A DNA stretch of 64,000 nucleotides from Prevotellaceae bacterium UBA4332 (GCA_002394365.1 DGTQ01000014.1:30018-94017), one strand, 5' to 3'; counted from the stretch's first letter, positions 50,652-59,572 are shown. The notes: a model not told the origin generated them from the sequence alone. Numbers and translations: made by a program.

Positions 50652-52763
50652 ATGAAAAATAGAAGTACAATATTAATGCGTAACAAGGCGCTTCGTTTCA
50701 AGCACTTTTCAAGAAAGGGTTATAGCCTGTTCTCTGTGCTTGGTCGCGAGGTTTTGATTGGCACGCTAAGCGTTGCGACGCTTTCTCATGCTAAGGCAGA
50801 GGGGGTGAGTGTGAATGCTGAAGCAGCCAACGACAGCCTTCAGCGTAAGGAACTAAAACTCGACGAGGTCGTGGTTACGGGTTCCAGAGCACCTCTGACA
50901 CAGTCGGAGGCTGCAAAGATTGTTTCTGTCATAACGCGCGATGACATAGAGCGTGCGTCGGCAGAGAGTATCAACGACATTTTGAAATTAGCCACAGGCG
51001 TGGATGTCCGTCAGCGTGGTGGCTTTGGTGTACAGACGGACATTTCGGTCAGAGGAGGAAATTTTGACCAAATCACGATTCTTCTTAATGGAGTCAACAT
51101 TTCCTCACCCCACACAGGACATCTTTCAGCAGATTTTCCAGTTTCTCCAGACGACATAGAGCGTATCGAGATAATTGAAGGTGCCGCTTCGCGAGTGTAC
51201 GGTACAAGTGCCTTTAATGGTGCTGTGAATATAGTCACTCGTGGAGGGAATATAGAGAATGGCAAGAAGGGGAATGGGCTGATTCGTGTAGAAGGAGGCT
51301 CGTATGGCTATTTTGGTGCAAACGGCCGTGGTAGTTTGACTTCCAAGACTATGAGCAATACGCTGAGCGTAGGCTACACAAGGAGTGACGGTGCCACAAA
51401 AAATAGCGATTTCTCTTCTACGAGATTGTTCTACCAAGGGAGCTTAAAACCTGATAATACTTCGCTGAGCCTGAATTGGCAAGTGGGGTATAGCTACAAA
51501 CCGTATGGTGCCAACACCTTTTATGGCTCAGCAAGCACAGACCAATGGGAGAGTAACGAAAGGTGGATGGCAGCAGTAAATGGTATATTCAAAATTGCGA
51601 CCTTCAATTTTCAAATCTCAACTTTCTTCAACAGATGGTACGACCATTACCAATGGCATAAAGATTCTCCGGCAGGCGAGAATTTCCATAAGGTAGAGTC
51701 AAAGGGAGCGTCGCTTAACGCATGGAAAGACTGGGTACTCGGCAAGACGTTATTGGGCGTAGAGGTAAGAAACGAGCGTATTCGCAGTACAAAACTCGGT
51801 TTGCCTTTACCCGAAAGCGAGTGGACGGAGACGGGAGGTCATGATGGCGAAGCTGGCAAAAAATATAAGTACAGAGACCAGAGGTGTAACGTTTCTGTGT
51901 TTTTTGAGCACGATGTGGTAATCAATCGTCTTAGTGCTTCGCTCGGTTTGCTTGCCAATATGAATGATGGTCTGGATACCAAATGGCGTATATATCCAGG
52001 TGTGGATTTGAAGTACAATATATTTAACGGGAACGCTAACGGGTTCCGAGCCTCTGGCTCGCCTGAGCATGCGAAGAGCGGGAAACTGGATTTGTTCGCA
52101 TCGTGGAATATGGCTTTGCGCATGCCTACGTTTACCGACCTTTATTACAGTGGCGTGGGCATAGAAGGCAACCAGAACCTGAAACCAGAGAAGTCGAATG
52201 ACGTGCAGGTTGGTGCGGAATATATGACCAAGGGCCTCAGGCTTAAGGCGCAAGCGTTTTACAGCCATAAGACAGATATGATAGACTGGGTAAAATATAC
52301 CGAAAATGGTGTGACAGACGATATCTTCCATTCGGTAAATTTCCAGATGGATAACTTGGGCTTTGAAGTTGATGCCAATTTTATGGCTCACGAGGTATTT
52401 GGAGGAAACAGTCTGTTACGCACGTTTGGTGTGAAATACAGCTATATTAGCGAAAAGTCTGAATATGCCGTGCAGGTCGTGTCGAGCAAATATGCTATGG
52501 ATTATCTTCGCCATAAGCTCTTGTTGAATGCAGACGGCAGGATATGGAAGAAACTTAACCTCTCCCTAAACTGGCGTTGGCAAGACAGGGTAGGGGAGAA
52601 TAATGCTCCTTACGCCTTGCTTGACGGGAAACTGTCGTGGGATGCCAAGAATTATTCAATTTACGTGAACGCTACTAATATTTTCAATAAGGAATACTAT
52701 GATTACGTTAGCATAAAACAGCCTGGACGTTGCTTTATAGCTGGCGTGAAATGGCGTTTCTGA
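50652..52763 (+). CDS. TonB-dependent outer-membrane receptor
   Basis: Outer-membrane active transporter of about 703 aa. The long N-terminal signal region has the Bacteroidetes-style S-R-K-G-Y-S-L-F-S-V-L-G-R-E-V and cleaves near A-K-A. The TonB box D-E-V-V-V-T-G-S-R (about 74-82) is followed by a plug domain (to about 210), then a barrel ending I-A-G-V-K-W-R-F. The plug pattern resembles the BtuB/FepA-like group, but the substrate is not evident and no riboswitch precedes it. Two barrel segments appear repeat-derived: F-K-I-A-T-F-N-F-Q-I-S-T-F (about 315) and N-G-N-A-N-G-F-R-A-S-G-S-P-E-H (about 459). Confidence 0.92.
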   Translation: MKNRSTILMRNKALRFKHFSRKGYSLFSVLGREVLIGTLSVATLSHAKAEGVSVNAEAANDSLQRKELKLDEVVVTGSRAPLTQSEAAKIVSVITRDDIERASAESINDILKLATGVDVRQRGGFGVQTDISVRGGNFDQITILLNGVNISSPHTGHLSADFPVSPDDIERIEIIEGAASRVYGTSAFNGAVNIVTRGGNIENGKKGNGLIRVEGGSYGYFGANGRGSLTSKTMSNTLSVGYTRSDGATKNSDFSSTRLFYQGSLKPDNTSLSLNWQVGYSYKPYGANTFYGSASTDQWESNERWMAAVNGIFKIATFNFQISTFFNRWYDHYQWHKDSPAGENFHKVESKGASLNAWKDWVLGKTLLGVEVRNERIRSTKLGLPLPESEWTETGGHDGEAGKKYKYRDQRCNVSVFFEHDVVINRLSASLGLLANMNDGLDTKWRIYPGVDLKYNIFNGNANGFRASGSPEHAKSGKLDLFASWNMALRMPTFTDLYYSGVGIEGNQNLKPEKSNDVQVGAEYMTKGLRLKAQAFYSHKTDMIDWVKYTENGVTDDIFHSVNFQMDNLGFEVDANFMAHEVFGGNSLLRTFGVKYSYISEKSEYAVQVVSSKYAMDYLRHKLLLNADGRIWKKLNLSLNWRWQDRVGENNAPYALLDGKLSWDAKNYSIYVNATNIFNKEYYDYVSIKQPGRCFIAGVKWRF
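52018..52085 (+). repeat. GGGAACGCTAACGGG and GAGCC-TCT-GGCTC insert in the receptor gene
   Basis: In-frame repeat coding N-G-N-A-N-G-F-R-A-S-G-S-P, with a GAGCC/GGCTC stem, probably in an extracellular loop of the barrel. Confidence 0.75.
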
Positions 52764-52806
52764 TGTCCTAAAAATACTTAAAGGAGGTGATTTTGTGCAG
52801 TCTTTC

Positions 52807-52837
52807 TTTGGATTGTCGAATAAAATGCCTACCTTTG
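52807..52837 (+). promoter_or_regulatory. promoter of the OmpA-family gene
   Basis: TTTG (52807-52810), 19 bp, TACCTTTG (52830-52837), then CAG: a full Bacteroidetes promoter. The leader to ATG 52891 is about 45 nt. Confidence 0.82.
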
Positions 52838-52890
52838 CAGCCGAAGGATTAAAAGAAATAATAACCTCTAAAACAAAGCTAAAAGAAGTT

Positions 52891-53724
52891 ATGAAGAAGA
52901 GTTTGTTTATTATGGTAGTAGTGGCAGGAAGCCTCGCTATCAGTTCTTGTGTAAGCAAGAAGGATTTGGAGAATTGTCAGAACGAAAACCGTTCGTTGAC
53001 ACAGTCTTATCAGTCAACACGTGAGCAGCTTGCTGCAGCTAATTCCCGCATTAATAGTTTGATGGAACAACTCTCAGCATGTGAGAGCAATAATGCTGCC
53101 TTGCAGAATAATCTGGAGAAGAGTTTGGCCAATTCAAGTTCAAACAACGTGAATATAGCGAAACTCGTTGACCAGATAGACGAGTCAAACAAGTATATAC
53201 GTCACCTTGTAGAAGTGAAGTCAAAGAGCGATTCTCTCAACCTTGTTCTTACAAACAACCTCACTCGTTCTTTGTCAAAGGAAGACCTGAAGGACGTGGA
53301 CATTCAGGTGCTGAAGGGTGTTGTGTATATCTCTTTGTCAGACAATATGCTTTACAAGAGTGGTTCTTACGAGATAAGTGATGCTGCTGACGCTACGTTG
53401 TCAAAGATTGCTAAGATTATTACTGACTACAAGGACTACGACGTGCTGATTGAGGGTAACACTGATGATGTGCCTATCGCTCAGACCAATATCCGTAACA
53501 ACTGGGATCTCTCTTGTCTGCGTGCTTCAAGTGTGGTACAGGCTCTGCAGAAAAAGTATGGTGTTGACCCAAAGAGGCTTACTGCTGGCGGACGTGGCGA
53601 GTACAACCCAATAGCAGATAATACTACGGCAAGTGGTAAGGCTAAGAACCGTCGTACACAGATTATCATCACTCCAAAACTTGACGAGTTTATGAACCTT
53701 ATTGGCAAGGCTCCGAAAGAATAA
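52891..53724 (+). CDS. OmpA-family lipoprotein
   Basis: A 277-aa cell-envelope protein. A lipoprotein signal peptide (M-K-K-S-L-F-I-M-V-V-V-A-G-S-L-A) ends in the lipobox A-I-S-S-C with Cys at 21. Residues 25-110 form a coiled coil (E-N-R-S-L-T-Q-S-Y-Q, then N-S-R-I-N-S-L-M-E-Q-L). The OmpA/MotB peptidoglycan-binding domain occupies about 150-270, with I-E-G-N-T-D-D-V-P-I, L-R-A-S-S-V-V-Q-A-L and N-R-R-T-Q-I-I-I. It anchors the outer membrane to peptidoglycan. The open frame extends to 52795, but the promoter lies inside that extension, which fixes the start at 52891. Confidence 0.93.
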   Translation: MKKSLFIMVVVAGSLAISSCVSKKDLENCQNENRSLTQSYQSTREQLAAANSRINSLMEQLSACESNNAALQNNLEKSLANSSSNNVNIAKLVDQIDESNKYIRHLVEVKSKSDSLNLVLTNNLTRSLSKEDLKDVDIQVLKGVVYISLSDNMLYKSGSYEISDAADATLSKIAKIITDYKDYDVLIEGNTDDVPIAQTNIRNNWDLSCLRASSVVQALQKKYGVDPKRLTAGGRGEYNPIADNTTASGKAKNRRTQIIITPKLDEFMNLIGKAPKE

Positions 53725-53743
53725 AGAGAAAAACAAGTAACGA

Positions 53744-53777
53744 AAAAGCGCGAGGCTCTCATGAGTTTCGCGCTTTT
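53744..53777 (+). terminator. rho-independent terminator of the OmpA-family gene
   Basis: AAAAGCGCGA (53744-53753) with TCGCGCTTTT (53768-53777), followed by CTTTTTAATT. Confidence 0.88.
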
Positions 53778-53836
53778 CTTTTTAATTCCTTTTTATTGTA
53801 GATTTGCATCACTTGGAGGATGCAATATTTTTACTT

Positions 53837-54640
53837 TTACTTTCTCTGCCTAACAGCTTCGTACATAAGAATGGCAGCAGAGACGGAAACGTTTAGGGAA
53901 TCAAGCTTGCCAAGCATGGGTATGCGAATGTGGGCATCAGCTGCTTTTCGCCAGATGTCGGTAAGTCCTGTTGACTCTGTACCCATCACTATAGCAGTAC
54001 CTTTGGTCATGTCTTGCTCATAATAAAGGCTTGAGTCCTGAAGTTGGGCTGTAAGAATCTGTATGTTTTTTTCTTTTAGGAATTGTATGCACTCCTCAGA
54101 AGAACAGATGGCTGTAGGAACGGTAAACAGCGCACCTATAGAACTCCTTATCAGATTGGGGTTGTATAGGTCCGTTAGAGGGTCGCATACTATAACTCCA
54201 TCTACGCAAGCAGCGTCGGCAGTACGAAGTATAGCGCCAAGGTTGCCTGGCTTCTCTACGCTTTCGAGTACGATGAGGAGAGGTTTCTCGGGAAGGTTTA
54301 CACCAAGTGTAGCAATATTTTGTTGTTTAGCCTTTACTATGGCTATTATTCCCTCCGTAGAACCACGATAGGCAATTTTCTCATATACCTTTGCGGATAC
54401 CTCATAGACAAGGGGTGTTGACAGGAGCATGGTGAGGTAGGGCACCCGTATGTTTATCACGTAGTCGTCGTAGGATATGGTGAAGATGCTGTCTATCTCG
54501 TAGCCAGAGGATATGCAATGTTCTATCTCGCGTTTGCCTTCTACGACAAAGAGTCCTTCCTTGCGTCTGAGAGAGGATTTCTGCTGCAGCAAGAGCAAAT
54601 GCTTTATTTTAGGATTTTGCGTGCTTGTTATCTGTTCCAT
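53837..54640 (-). CDS. TrmH/SpoU family RNA 2'-O-methyltransferase
   Basis: AdoMet-dependent rRNA or tRNA ribose methyltransferase, 267 aa. An N-terminal substrate-binding domain (1-100) starts I-T-S-T-Q-N-P-K-I-K-H. The SPOUT knot domain has motif 1 G-N-L-G-A-I-L-R-T-A-D-A (about 131-142), motif 2 I-V-M-G-T-E-S-T-G-L (about 218-227) and motif 3 I-P-M-L-G-K-L-D-S-L-N-V-S-V-S-A-A. All catalytic-type residues (Arg in motif 1, Asn and Ser in motif 3) are present. The target nucleotide is not readable. It lies downstream of the M23 gene, separated by a terminator. Confidence 0.92.
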   Translation of the reverse strand: MEQITSTQNPKIKHLLLLQQKSSLRRKEGLFVVEGKREIEHCISSGYEIDSIFTISYDDYVINIRVPYLTMLLSTPLVYEVSAKVYEKIAYRGSTEGIIAIVKAKQQNIATLGVNLPEKPLLIVLESVEKPGNLGAILRTADAACVDGVIVCDPLTDLYNPNLIRSSIGALFTVPTAICSSEECIQFLKEKNIQILTAQLQDSSLYYEQDMTKGTAIVMGTESTGLTDIWRKAADAHIRIPMLGKLDSLNVSVSAAILMYEAVRQRK

Positions 54641-54689
54641 TTTTTTTTCGTGATAGGATTGATAAGTCTTTTTGCGTATTAAGATTAAA

Positions 54690-54721
54690 AAACCTGCCGA
54701 GACTCACGTCTGAGCAGGTTT
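54690..54721 (-). terminator. terminator of the M23 peptidase gene
   Basis: AAACCTGC (54690-54697) and GCAGGTTT (54714-54721) with an inner AGAC/GTCT stem. On the minus strand it is followed by TTTTTTAATC. Confidence 0.87.
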
Positions 54722-54768
54722 ATGCAAAGTTATGTTTTATGATTATGAAAGGAGATTAAAAGTCTTAA

Positions 54769-55740
54769 TTAAGAGTAGCGCAGCAACTGTCCTGGACGTA
54801 CTTTTACGTCTTTTGACAGGTGATTGAGCTTACAAAGTTCATCAACTGTAAGTCCTCTGCGCCTTGCTATGCCGTAGAGTGTCTCGCCAGCCACCACTTT
54901 GTGGTAGCGTATCTCGGCATTCTTCATCTGGCTTGCAGGTATAGCCTTATGTGCAGAGGCAACAGCTCCGCCTGGTATAGTCTCACCTCTGACGTCAGAA
55001 GCATTATAACCACCATTGCCGATTTTGCCACGGAGCTCGTTGGCTGCGATAGCTTCGTGCTCGTATGTGGATTTGCGGAACATATAGTAGTCGGCTACTA
55101 TATCCTGATTGCGGAAGTCAAAGAAGATGGCTGGGTTGAGTGCCACACCGCACAAACGTGTCTCGAAATGCAGGTGTGAACCAGTAGAGCGACCTGTGTT
55201 GCCACCAAGACCGATAGGCTGACCAGCCTTTACCGTCTGGTTTTCTTCTACAAGCCATGCGCTCATGTGACCATAGATGGTCTCCAATCCGTTGTTGTGG
55301 CGAATTACCACATACTTGCCATATCCTGCACCCTCGTACTTCACGATGCGAACCTTGCCAGACCACGCGGCACGTATTGTATCGCCAATATATACTTTAA
55401 TGTCAAGTCCTTTGTGGGCTCTTCCCCAACGTGCACCAAAATTACTTGTCACGACACGACTCTTGCAAGGCATGCAGAAATGTTTAAGATTGATACGGAA
55501 TGAGTCGGGAAGTTCTGTTGCTCTGTGTGCGTACGTATTATTCCAATCATCATAAAGTTGTGATGCTGGTGTGCGAGCCTCTTCACGCTCTATGGCAGAG
55601 CGGAGTGCAAGAGTGTCGAGCGAGCGCATGCGTCTGTCAACGGGAGCCTGACGTGCAAGCAAATCCTGTGCGAGCGCACTTGACGACACGAGCGTGAGCA
55701 ACAATATAGTTATAAAAATATGTAATCTTTTTAATTCCAT
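54769..55740 (-). CDS. M23 family metallopeptidase with LysM domain
   Basis: Exported peptidoglycan endopeptidase or envelope regulator, 323 aa. The signal peptide L-K-R-L-H-I-F-I-T-I-L-L-L-T-L-V-S-S-S-A-L-A-Q is residues 3-25. The M23 domain (about 95-210) has the zinc site H-K-G-L-D-I-K (about 110-116) and the second metal pair in S-H-L-H-F-E (about 189-194), all intact as in active LytM peptidases. A LysM module (about 278-323, V-V-A-G-E-T-L-Y-G-I-A) binds peptidoglycan. Its promoter on the minus strand is TTTG-19-TACCTTTG at 55877-55847. Confidence 0.93.
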   Translation of the reverse strand: MELKRLHIFITILLLTLVSSSALAQDLLARQAPVDRRMRSLDTLALRSAIEREEARTPASQLYDDWNNTYAHRATELPDSFRINLKHFCMPCKSRVVTSNFGARWGRAHKGLDIKVYIGDTIRAAWSGKVRIVKYEGAGYGKYVVIRHNNGLETIYGHMSAWLVEENQTVKAGQPIGLGGNTGRSTGSHLHFETRLCGVALNPAIFFDFRNQDIVADYYMFRKSTYEHEAIAANELRGKIGNGGYNASDVRGETIPGGAVASAHKAIPASQMKNAEIRYHKVVAGETLYGIARRRGLTVDELCKLNHLSKDVKVRPGQLLRYS

Positions 55741-55846
55741 TGGTTAGTAATCCTTTAATAGTTGGGCACCAAAATACTGATAAACTAACGCGCCCGAAAT
55801 ACTTTTATTGTCCTTGCACCAAATAATGATGATGCAAAACTTGAGG

Positions 55847-55877
55847 CAAAGGTATAAAAAAAAGTCCGAATGGCAAA
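55847..55877 (-). promoter_or_regulatory. promoter of the M23 peptidase gene
   Basis: TTTG at 55877-55874, 19 bp, TACCTTTG at 55854-55847, minus strand. The -33 box lies inside the dnaA terminator hairpin. Confidence 0.78.
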
Positions 55878-55895
55878 ACAGACTTTGCAATTCGG
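55857..55895 (-). terminator. dnaA terminator
   Basis: On the minus strand CCGAATTGCAAA and TTTGCCATTCGG (55895-55884 with 55877-55866) form a 12-bp stem with one mismatch, followed by ACTTTTTTTTATA. Confidence 0.82.
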
Positions 55896-55941
55896 ATAAT
55901 TTTCTTAACATCTTCGCTGCGTTTTTAACATTTAATAACTC

Positions 55942-57384
55942 TTACCTCTTTTTCTTTACGTCAAGAACTTTTTCTATTTCCTTGACTTCCTTAGCGAAGG
56001 ATTTGTCATTATTTATCATCTGTTCGATGGTGCTTATACTGTGCAGAACTGTACTGTGGTCTCTCGAACCGATGAGCTTGCCTATGCGTGAAACTGGCAG
56101 GTTGATGTATTTCTTCGTAAGGTACATGGAGAGCTGTCGCGGAATAACTATTTCACGCTTGCGTGACTTGCCCTTCACCAGGTTAGGCGTAACCTCATAA
56201 TGGCGACAAACGTGTTCGATAATGTCGTCAACCGTAAGCGGGTTGTTATCTGTTTTGATAGCCCTCTTCACTACACGCTCCACGAGGTTCATGTCTATAT
56301 TGCAGCTATACACCACGCTGTATGCCATGAGGCTGTTGATGATACCCTCCAGCTCGCGGATAGAACCGTCGGCAATCTTGGCGATATATTCCACCACCTC
56401 CTGTGGAACGACAAGTCCGTCACGAGCTATCTTTTTGTTGAGAATGTCGATGCAGAGCTGCTTGTTTGGCTTCATCATTTCAGCCAGCAGTCCGCAAGAG
56501 AAACGGGTGAGGAGGCGCTTGCTCAGTCCTTCCATCTCGGCTGGTGTGCGGTCGCTCACGAGGATGATGCGCTTGCCGTTCTTGAACAGATGGTTGAAGA
56601 TGTGGAAGAAAGCGTCCTGCGTCTTTGTTGCGGTAACCCATTCCTGCACGTCGTCTATAATGAGCATGTCTATCGTCTGGTAGAAGGCGATAAAGTCATT
56701 TGACTGCCCCGTGCGGAAAGAGTTGGTGAACTGCAACTGGAATGTGCGAGCACTTACATAGAGAACTCTCTTGTCCGTATAAATCTTCTTACAGTGGTTA
56801 CCTATGGCATTGACGAGATGGGTCTTGCCACATCCTGATGGTCCATAGATAAACATGGGATTGAACTGAGTATTGTTAGGGTGCTCAGCTATCGAGAGTC
56901 CCACTGAGCGGGATAGCTTGTTGCTTGCTCCCTCGATGAAGGTGCGGAATGTCTGGCTGGGGTTGAGTTGTGAGTCAATAGGAGGCAGTTTGTCGCTCCT
57001 TGTCGTGCCGGGAGCCTGCGTGAGAGCCTGTTCCAGATTTTCCATTGCTGCGAGAATACTCTGGTCGGGTGCTTTGGTTTCGTCGTTACTCTCCACGAGC
57101 ACTTCGGTGCCTTTGCCGTTGTTGTTTGACTCTACCAGTTGTATGTTCCAGTCAAGGCGTATCTTGCCAAAGGTGTTATAGATGGCTACTCGCAGCACGT
57201 CTATATATTTGCTCTCAATCTCCTCGCAGATATAGTTGCTGGGCACACGCAGCACCAGGGTTGTAGTTGCCACTTTGAAGGTTTCAAACTCCACATACGA
57301 GAAGAGACGGGAATATTCTTCCTGTCCTACCTGCGTGCTTATGTACTTCTGGCATGACTGCCAAAGTGCCTTAGAATCTTTCAA
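55942..57384 (-). CDS. dnaA: chromosomal replication initiator protein DnaA, TTG start
   Basis: Replication initiator ATPase, 480 aa. Domain I (1-85) includes L-W-Q-S-C-Q-K-Y-I and mediates helicase contacts. The linker (about 86-150) is low-complexity. AAA+ domain III has Walker A G-P-S-G-C-G-K-T-H (about 179-187), Walker B M-L-I-I-D-D-V-Q (about 241-248) and sensor L-V-S-D-R-T-P. Domain IV ends with the DNA-binding signature G-S-R-D-H-S-T-V-L-H-S-I (about 448-459). No ATG fits, and the TTG at 57384 gives the expected start. It lies 33 bp after the MCE gene on the same strand, so it may be read from that operon. I saw no cluster of DnaA boxes nearby. Confidence 0.95.
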   Translation of the reverse strand: MKDSKALWQSCQKYISTQVGQEEYSRLFSYVEFETFKVATTTLVLRVPSNYICEEIESKYIDVLRVAIYNTFGKIRLDWNIQLVESNNNGKGTEVLVESNDETKAPDQSILAAMENLEQALTQAPGTTRSDKLPPIDSQLNPSQTFRTFIEGASNKLSRSVGLSIAEHPNNTQFNPMFIYGPSGCGKTHLVNAIGNHCKKIYTDKRVLYVSARTFQLQFTNSFRTGQSNDFIAFYQTIDMLIIDDVQEWVTATKTQDAFFHIFNHLFKNGKRIILVSDRTPAEMEGLSKRLLTRFSCGLLAEMMKPNKQLCIDILNKKIARDGLVVPQEVVEYIAKIADGSIRELEGIINSLMAYSVVYSCNIDMNLVERVVKRAIKTDNNPLTVDDIIEHVCRHYEVTPNLVKGKSRKREIVIPRQLSMYLTKKYINLPVSRIGKLIGSRDHSTVLHSISTIEQMINNDKSFAKEVKEIEKVLDVKKKR

Positions 57385-57417
57385 AATGTAAAGTAGTGTG
57401 CGTAATGTAACCTCGTT

Positions 57418-58323
57418 TTACTTGTCCTTCTTGCCGAAGACGGAGAAATGTACGTAGCGCTTAGGGCGCGACTTCAGGTCAATCACGAGAGAGTCAGCAT
57501 CGCGCATGGTAGCATTCAAATGATTGTAGAGTCCCTTGTCATACATCAGCAAGCCAAGAGTGCCCTCTCTGTTGTTTATGGCAGCCGTCATCCTCTCAAC
57601 GTTGTTGAGTGTGTTGTTGACCTTTGCCATAGTACCCTCTATGTCAACCTTGGCGAGGTTTGACGTTAATACCTCTGTATTTTCGAGGGTGGCATTAGCC
57701 TTGCTCATCATGCCTGGTACGTCCTTGTTGAGCGTCTTCATGAGAGTGTTGAGTTCGGCTGTAGATGTAGTAAGGTTTGAACTTATGGTCTCTGCGTTGT
57801 GTAATGTTTGTGTTAGGGCAGGGTCGGCAAGCAGTTTGTTGAGCGAAGCCATGATGCTGTCCAGTTTTGGAATCATAGCCTGCAAGGCTGGTACCATAGC
57901 CTGTATCTGCTTCATGGCACCATTCTCGTCAACACCCATGATGATGCCGCCTGGATTGACGCGCTCGCGAGGGTTGTTGGCAAGCAGAAGCGTCACCTTG
58001 ATATTGCCCATCAGGTCACTCTCTATGACTGCAGTAGAGCCAGCCGGAATACGTAGCTGCGGATCTATCTCTGCCTCCACTAAAATGTTGGAGTGATTCT
58101 GGTAGTCGTATTCTATGTCCGTCACCGTGCCCACCTTAAAGCCGTCTGCATAGATGGGGGTTGACCTCGATAGTCCCTTCAGGTTGCTGAACTGCATCTT
58201 GTAGGTGGTGGTATTGCTGAACACGGTAAGCCCCTTCAGAAAATTCATTCCAAAGTAGAGGGCAGTTACGGCTGCTATTGCTACGAGTGCTATCTTTACT
58301 TCCTTGGTAAATATCTTGTTCAT
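57418..58323 (-). CDS. MCE/MlaD family protein
   Basis: Inner-membrane-anchored lipid-transport component, 301 aa. One membrane span (about 8-28, V-A-I-A-A-V-T-A-L-Y-F-G-M) is followed by the MCE domain (about 38-115: F-S-N-L-K-G-L-S-R-S-T-P-I-Y and G-F-K-V-G-T-V), then a long helical region with repeated N-T-L/L-N-T heptads (about 150-275) that could form the hexameric tunnel seen in MlaD/PqiB/YebT relatives. Partners of the Mla ABC transporter are not in the window. It overlaps the upstream amidase gene by 4 bp and is followed by dnaA. Confidence 0.9.
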   Translation of the reverse strand: MNKIFTKEVKIALVAIAAVTALYFGMNFLKGLTVFSNTTTYKMQFSNLKGLSRSTPIYADGFKVGTVTDIEYDYQNHSNILVEAEIDPQLRIPAGSTAVIESDLMGNIKVTLLLANNPRERVNPGGIIMGVDENGAMKQIQAMVPALQAMIPKLDSIMASLNKLLADPALTQTLHNAETISSNLTTSTAELNTLMKTLNKDVPGMMSKANATLENTEVLTSNLAKVDIEGTMAKVNNTLNNVERMTAAINNREGTLGLLMYDKGLYNHLNATMRDADSLVIDLKSRPKRYVHFSVFGKKDK

Positions 58324-59549
58324 TGTTGTCTGTTGCGTTTAAACTCCCGTATAGCTTCGTTTATGTTCATCTTGTCTCCATCCTTGAATGCTATGACGAA
58401 GCATCCAGGGAAGGAGGCGTTCAGTTCTCGGCGCAGGTTGTTTATCTCGTTGTAGTTAGTTGACTCACCGATGGTGTATTTCACCATTCCACCTTCTTTA
58501 TAATATTCAGCATCCTTTCTGCCCTTGAAGCGTGGGTCTGATGACTTCAGCTTTGAGTCAACGGCAAAAATCTGTACCTTGAAGACGGGTGCGTCCTTGT
58601 CTGCCTTCTTGCTCTTTTCGGTTTTTTCCTCAGCCTCCTGCTGGCGTCTGGTCTCTTTCGGGGTTTCTCTTACGTCTTCCCTCACGTTGTTTTTACCTTG
58701 TTCCAGCTCCTGTCTGAATTCCGACTGACTCGTTATGAATGGCTCAACCTCGTTAGGCTTGTACGGGATGGTGGTGCTGTCGTCGTACTTGTTTTTATAC
58801 TGGGCAAAGGCTTGGTAGATGCCACGCGCTATGTCGTCAACACGTTTCTCGTCGTTGAGCAGCTGCTCATCCGACGGGGTAGAGATAAATCCCAACTCTA
58901 TGAGGCAGCTTGGCATGGACGTCTCCCTGAGCACCAAGAATCCAGCCTGCTTCACTCCCTTGTCTGGACGGCTTGCCGTGCTGCACACATTTCGTTGCAC
59001 GAACTTGGCAAGGTCAACAGACTTGTGCATGTTATTGTCCTGCAGAAATTCAAAAATGATATAGCTCTCCGAACTGTTAGGGTCAAATCCCTGATAGCGT
59101 GTCTTATAGTCCTTCTCCTGCAGGATTACCTCGTTCTCTCGTTTAGCCACGGCAAGGTTGTCGGCGGCGCGGTGCATACCCAGGGTGTAGGTCTCCAGTC
59201 CTCTCACCGATGAGGGGCGGGTAGGGGCGGCATTGGTGTGTATGCTGATGAAGAGGTCTGCCTTTGCCTTGTTGGCTATGTCTGCCCTGCCGTGCAGGGT
59301 TACAAATACGTCAGTCTTGCGGGTGTAGATGACTTTTACGTCCGGGCTATAGCGCTCCAGATACCTTCCAAACGCCAGGGCCGTCCTCAGGTTGATGTCC
59401 TTCTCCTTGGAGAAAGCACCTATTGCTCCAGCATCATGTCCTCCATGTCCCGGGTCTATAACAACGGTAAAAGGCTTCGCCAGAATTGTCTGCGAAAGAG
59501 CCAATACGCTTATTAACAATATGATGAGCCGTTTTTGCACCTTTGTCAT
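58320..59549 (-). CDS. N-acetylmuramoyl-L-alanine amidase
   Basis: Exported cell-wall amidase, 409 aa. The signal peptide is K-R-L-I-I-L-L-I-S-V-L-A-L-S-Q-T-I-L-A. The Amidase_3 zinc site includes His in I-D-P-G-H-G-G-H-D (about 31-39), His in F-I-S-I-H-T-N-A-A and catalytic Glu in L-I-E-L-G-F-I-S (about 220). The C-terminal 85 residues (V-F-K-V-Q-I-F-A-V) look like a SPOR-type septal peptidoglycan-binding domain after a charged linker. The frame is open to 59765 through a repeat (N-F-Q-P-S-T-F-N-F-Q), but Met 59549 starts the signal peptide and follows a promoter box. Confidence 0.92.
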   Translation of the reverse strand: MTKVQKRLIILLISVLALSQTILAKPFTVVIDPGHGGHDAGAIGAFSKEKDINLRTALAFGRYLERYSPDVKVIYTRKTDVFVTLHGRADIANKAKADLFISIHTNAAPTRPSSVRGLETYTLGMHRAADNLAVAKRENEVILQEKDYKTRYQGFDPNSSESYIIFEFLQDNNMHKSVDLAKFVQRNVCSTASRPDKGVKQAGFLVLRETSMPSCLIELGFISTPSDEQLLNDEKRVDDIARGIYQAFAQYKNKYDDSTTIPYKPNEVEPFITSQSEFRQELEQGKNNVREDVRETPKETRRQQEAEEKTEKSKKADKDAPVFKVQIFAVDSKLKSSDPRFKGRKDAEYYKEGGMVKYTIGESTNYNEINNLRRELNASFPGCFVIAFKDGDKMNINEAIREFKRNRQQ

Positions 59550-59564
59550 ACGTGTTTGGAATTG

Positions 59565-59572
59565 CAAAGATA
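59565..59572 (-). promoter_or_regulatory. -7 box of the amidase-MCE(-dnaA) transcript
   Basis: TATCTTTG on the minus strand, 16 bp before the amidase start, with a TTTC at the -33 distance. Confidence 0.6.

Noticed and set aside
52795..52890. Longer start of the OmpA-family lipoprotein
   Set aside because: A full promoter lies within it, and the lipoprotein signal begins at 52891.
55742..55941. Small RNA or tRNA in the dnaA-M23 gap
   Set aside because: The only structure seen is the dnaA terminator hairpin, and no cloverleaf could be traced here or in the other gaps I read.
57385..57417. Replication origin next to dnaA
   Set aside because: Only 33 bp separate dnaA from the MCE gene, and I saw no cluster of TTATCCACA-like boxes in the neighbouring gaps.
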